Positions 12,308 to 12,779 of a DNA stretch of 12,779 nucleotides are shown piece by piece. This stretch comes from Phycisphaerae bacterium (lineage in GTDB: Bacteria > Planctomycetota > Phycisphaerae > Sedimentisphaerales > Anaerobacaceae). The position numbers and the translations under genes were made by a program. Position 1 is the stretch's first letter; every line of letters starts with the position of its first letter. The notes beneath the pieces were generated by a model. That model was not told the DNA's origin. It did no database searches and saw only the letters and a program-made list of their open reading frames with translations. The stretch spans positions 1 through 12,779 of the forward strand of contig DAOVNI010000016.1 in the NCBI GenBank assembly GCA_030630315.1, read 5' to 3'.

Positions 12308-12779
12308 CTAATAAGTGGTGTAGGTTGTGAGCCTGAATGATTTATCAGCGTGTGCAAAAGCCGTTGAGCCGGAACCGGCACCTCGCTGATTCCAGGCCAC
12401 GACAACATTCAAGGCCCTCAATCCGGTAGCAACGTCTTTCCATGACAGAGTCGTATAGTAGGTGATACCATTTAATTCAATTGTGTAGGTTGCCAATTCT
12501 GTAAAATCCGCCGGCACTTCGGGGCCTTGGCCGCAGGCATCAAACGACAGGCCGTGGGCGAAATAGTCTTCCGCGTCATAGACCTCGTCGCCACTTACAG
12601 CGCCACTCACACCGCGCCAATTCTCGCAAAGCAGCACTGCGATTCTGGTGGCCGTTGCCCTCACATCAGCTTTTCGCGCATCCAGAGCGGAATGATATCT
12701 ATATGCGGAGGCTCCTATAACCGCCACTGCCAGGATGAGAATCGCCCCCATTACCTCGACCAGAGTCATTGCCGCTGCG
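12308..12779 (-). CDS. PilV-like minor pilin (prepilin-type), 5' end outside window
   Basis: The frame is open to the right edge. It contains a prepilin N-terminal segment, MTLVEVMGAILILAVAVIG, preceded in frame by Ala-Ala-Ala up to the edge, so the leader peptide and start lie outside; ATG 12769 is the first Met of the mature helix, not the likely start. Glu at mature position 5 is present if cleavage is before this Met, with Ala rather than Gly at -1. The globular part has Cys-containing loops and ends in RLTTYTTY. Order suggests PilV/GspI. First visible gene of the minor pilin set, 24 bp before the PilW-like gene. Confidence 0.8.
   Translation of the reverse strand, partial: AAAMTLVEVMGAILILAVAVIGASAYRYHSALDARKADVRATATRIAVLLCENWRGVSGAVSGDEVYDAEDYFAHGLSFDACGQGPEVPADFTELATYTIELNGITYYTTLSWKDVATGLRALNVVVAWNQRGAGSGSTAFAHADKSFRLTTYTTY

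Overview
The window looks like chromosomal DNA of moderate GC from a diderm bacterium. The gene set (PilM/PilN/PilO, a ParA-type ATPase, a bitopic PilP/GspC-like protein, a secretin, PilV/W/X-like minor pilins, a DUF4405-like membrane protein and an MscS channel), together with AT-rich spacers full of short degenerate repeats, fits a Planctomycetota (Phycisphaerae-like) genome. That placement is an inference from gene style. No rRNA, tRNA, transposase, integrase or CRISPR array was seen.

Left part (1-2380): the start of an unidentified gene runs off the left edge on the minus strand, behind a good sigma70-type promoter (TTGACA, 16 bp, TACAAT) and an AGGAGG ribosome site. A 430-bp spacer follows with a helically phased decamer array. 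Next come a 107-residue DUF4405-like membrane protein (minus), a 65-bp element closed by a perfect 14-bp inverted repeat, and an mscS-type channel gene (plus) that converges on the main cluster.

Main cluster (2381-12779, all minus strand, read right to left): PilV-like minor pilin (5' end outside the window), PilW-like minor pilin, two tandem PilX-like paralogues with DUF7305-like C-terminal parts, then pilM, pilN, pilO, a ParA ATPase, a PilP/GspC-like inner-membrane protein and a secretin. The order pilM-N-O-(P)-Q is the classical type IVa pilus alignment subcomplex, with parA inserted between pilO and the pilP position. PilM, PilN, PilO and the PilP-like protein would form the platform that spans the inner membrane and reaches the outer-membrane secretin; the minor pilins would prime the fibre. 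ParA could place this machine in the cell.

Notable points: the secretin carries its own lipobox and about 330 extra N-terminal residues resembling an LppM-type lipoprotein domain, so it is probably a lipo-secretin. ParA ends in a threefold LAEEIS repeat whose DNA also carries the Shine-Dalgarno site of the next gene. That next gene encodes a basic, proline-rich cytosolic tail ahead of its membrane segment, a candidate ParA contact. Most non-coding gaps hold their own short-unit repeat family (decamers, octamers, heptamers), a pattern the protein genes do not explain.
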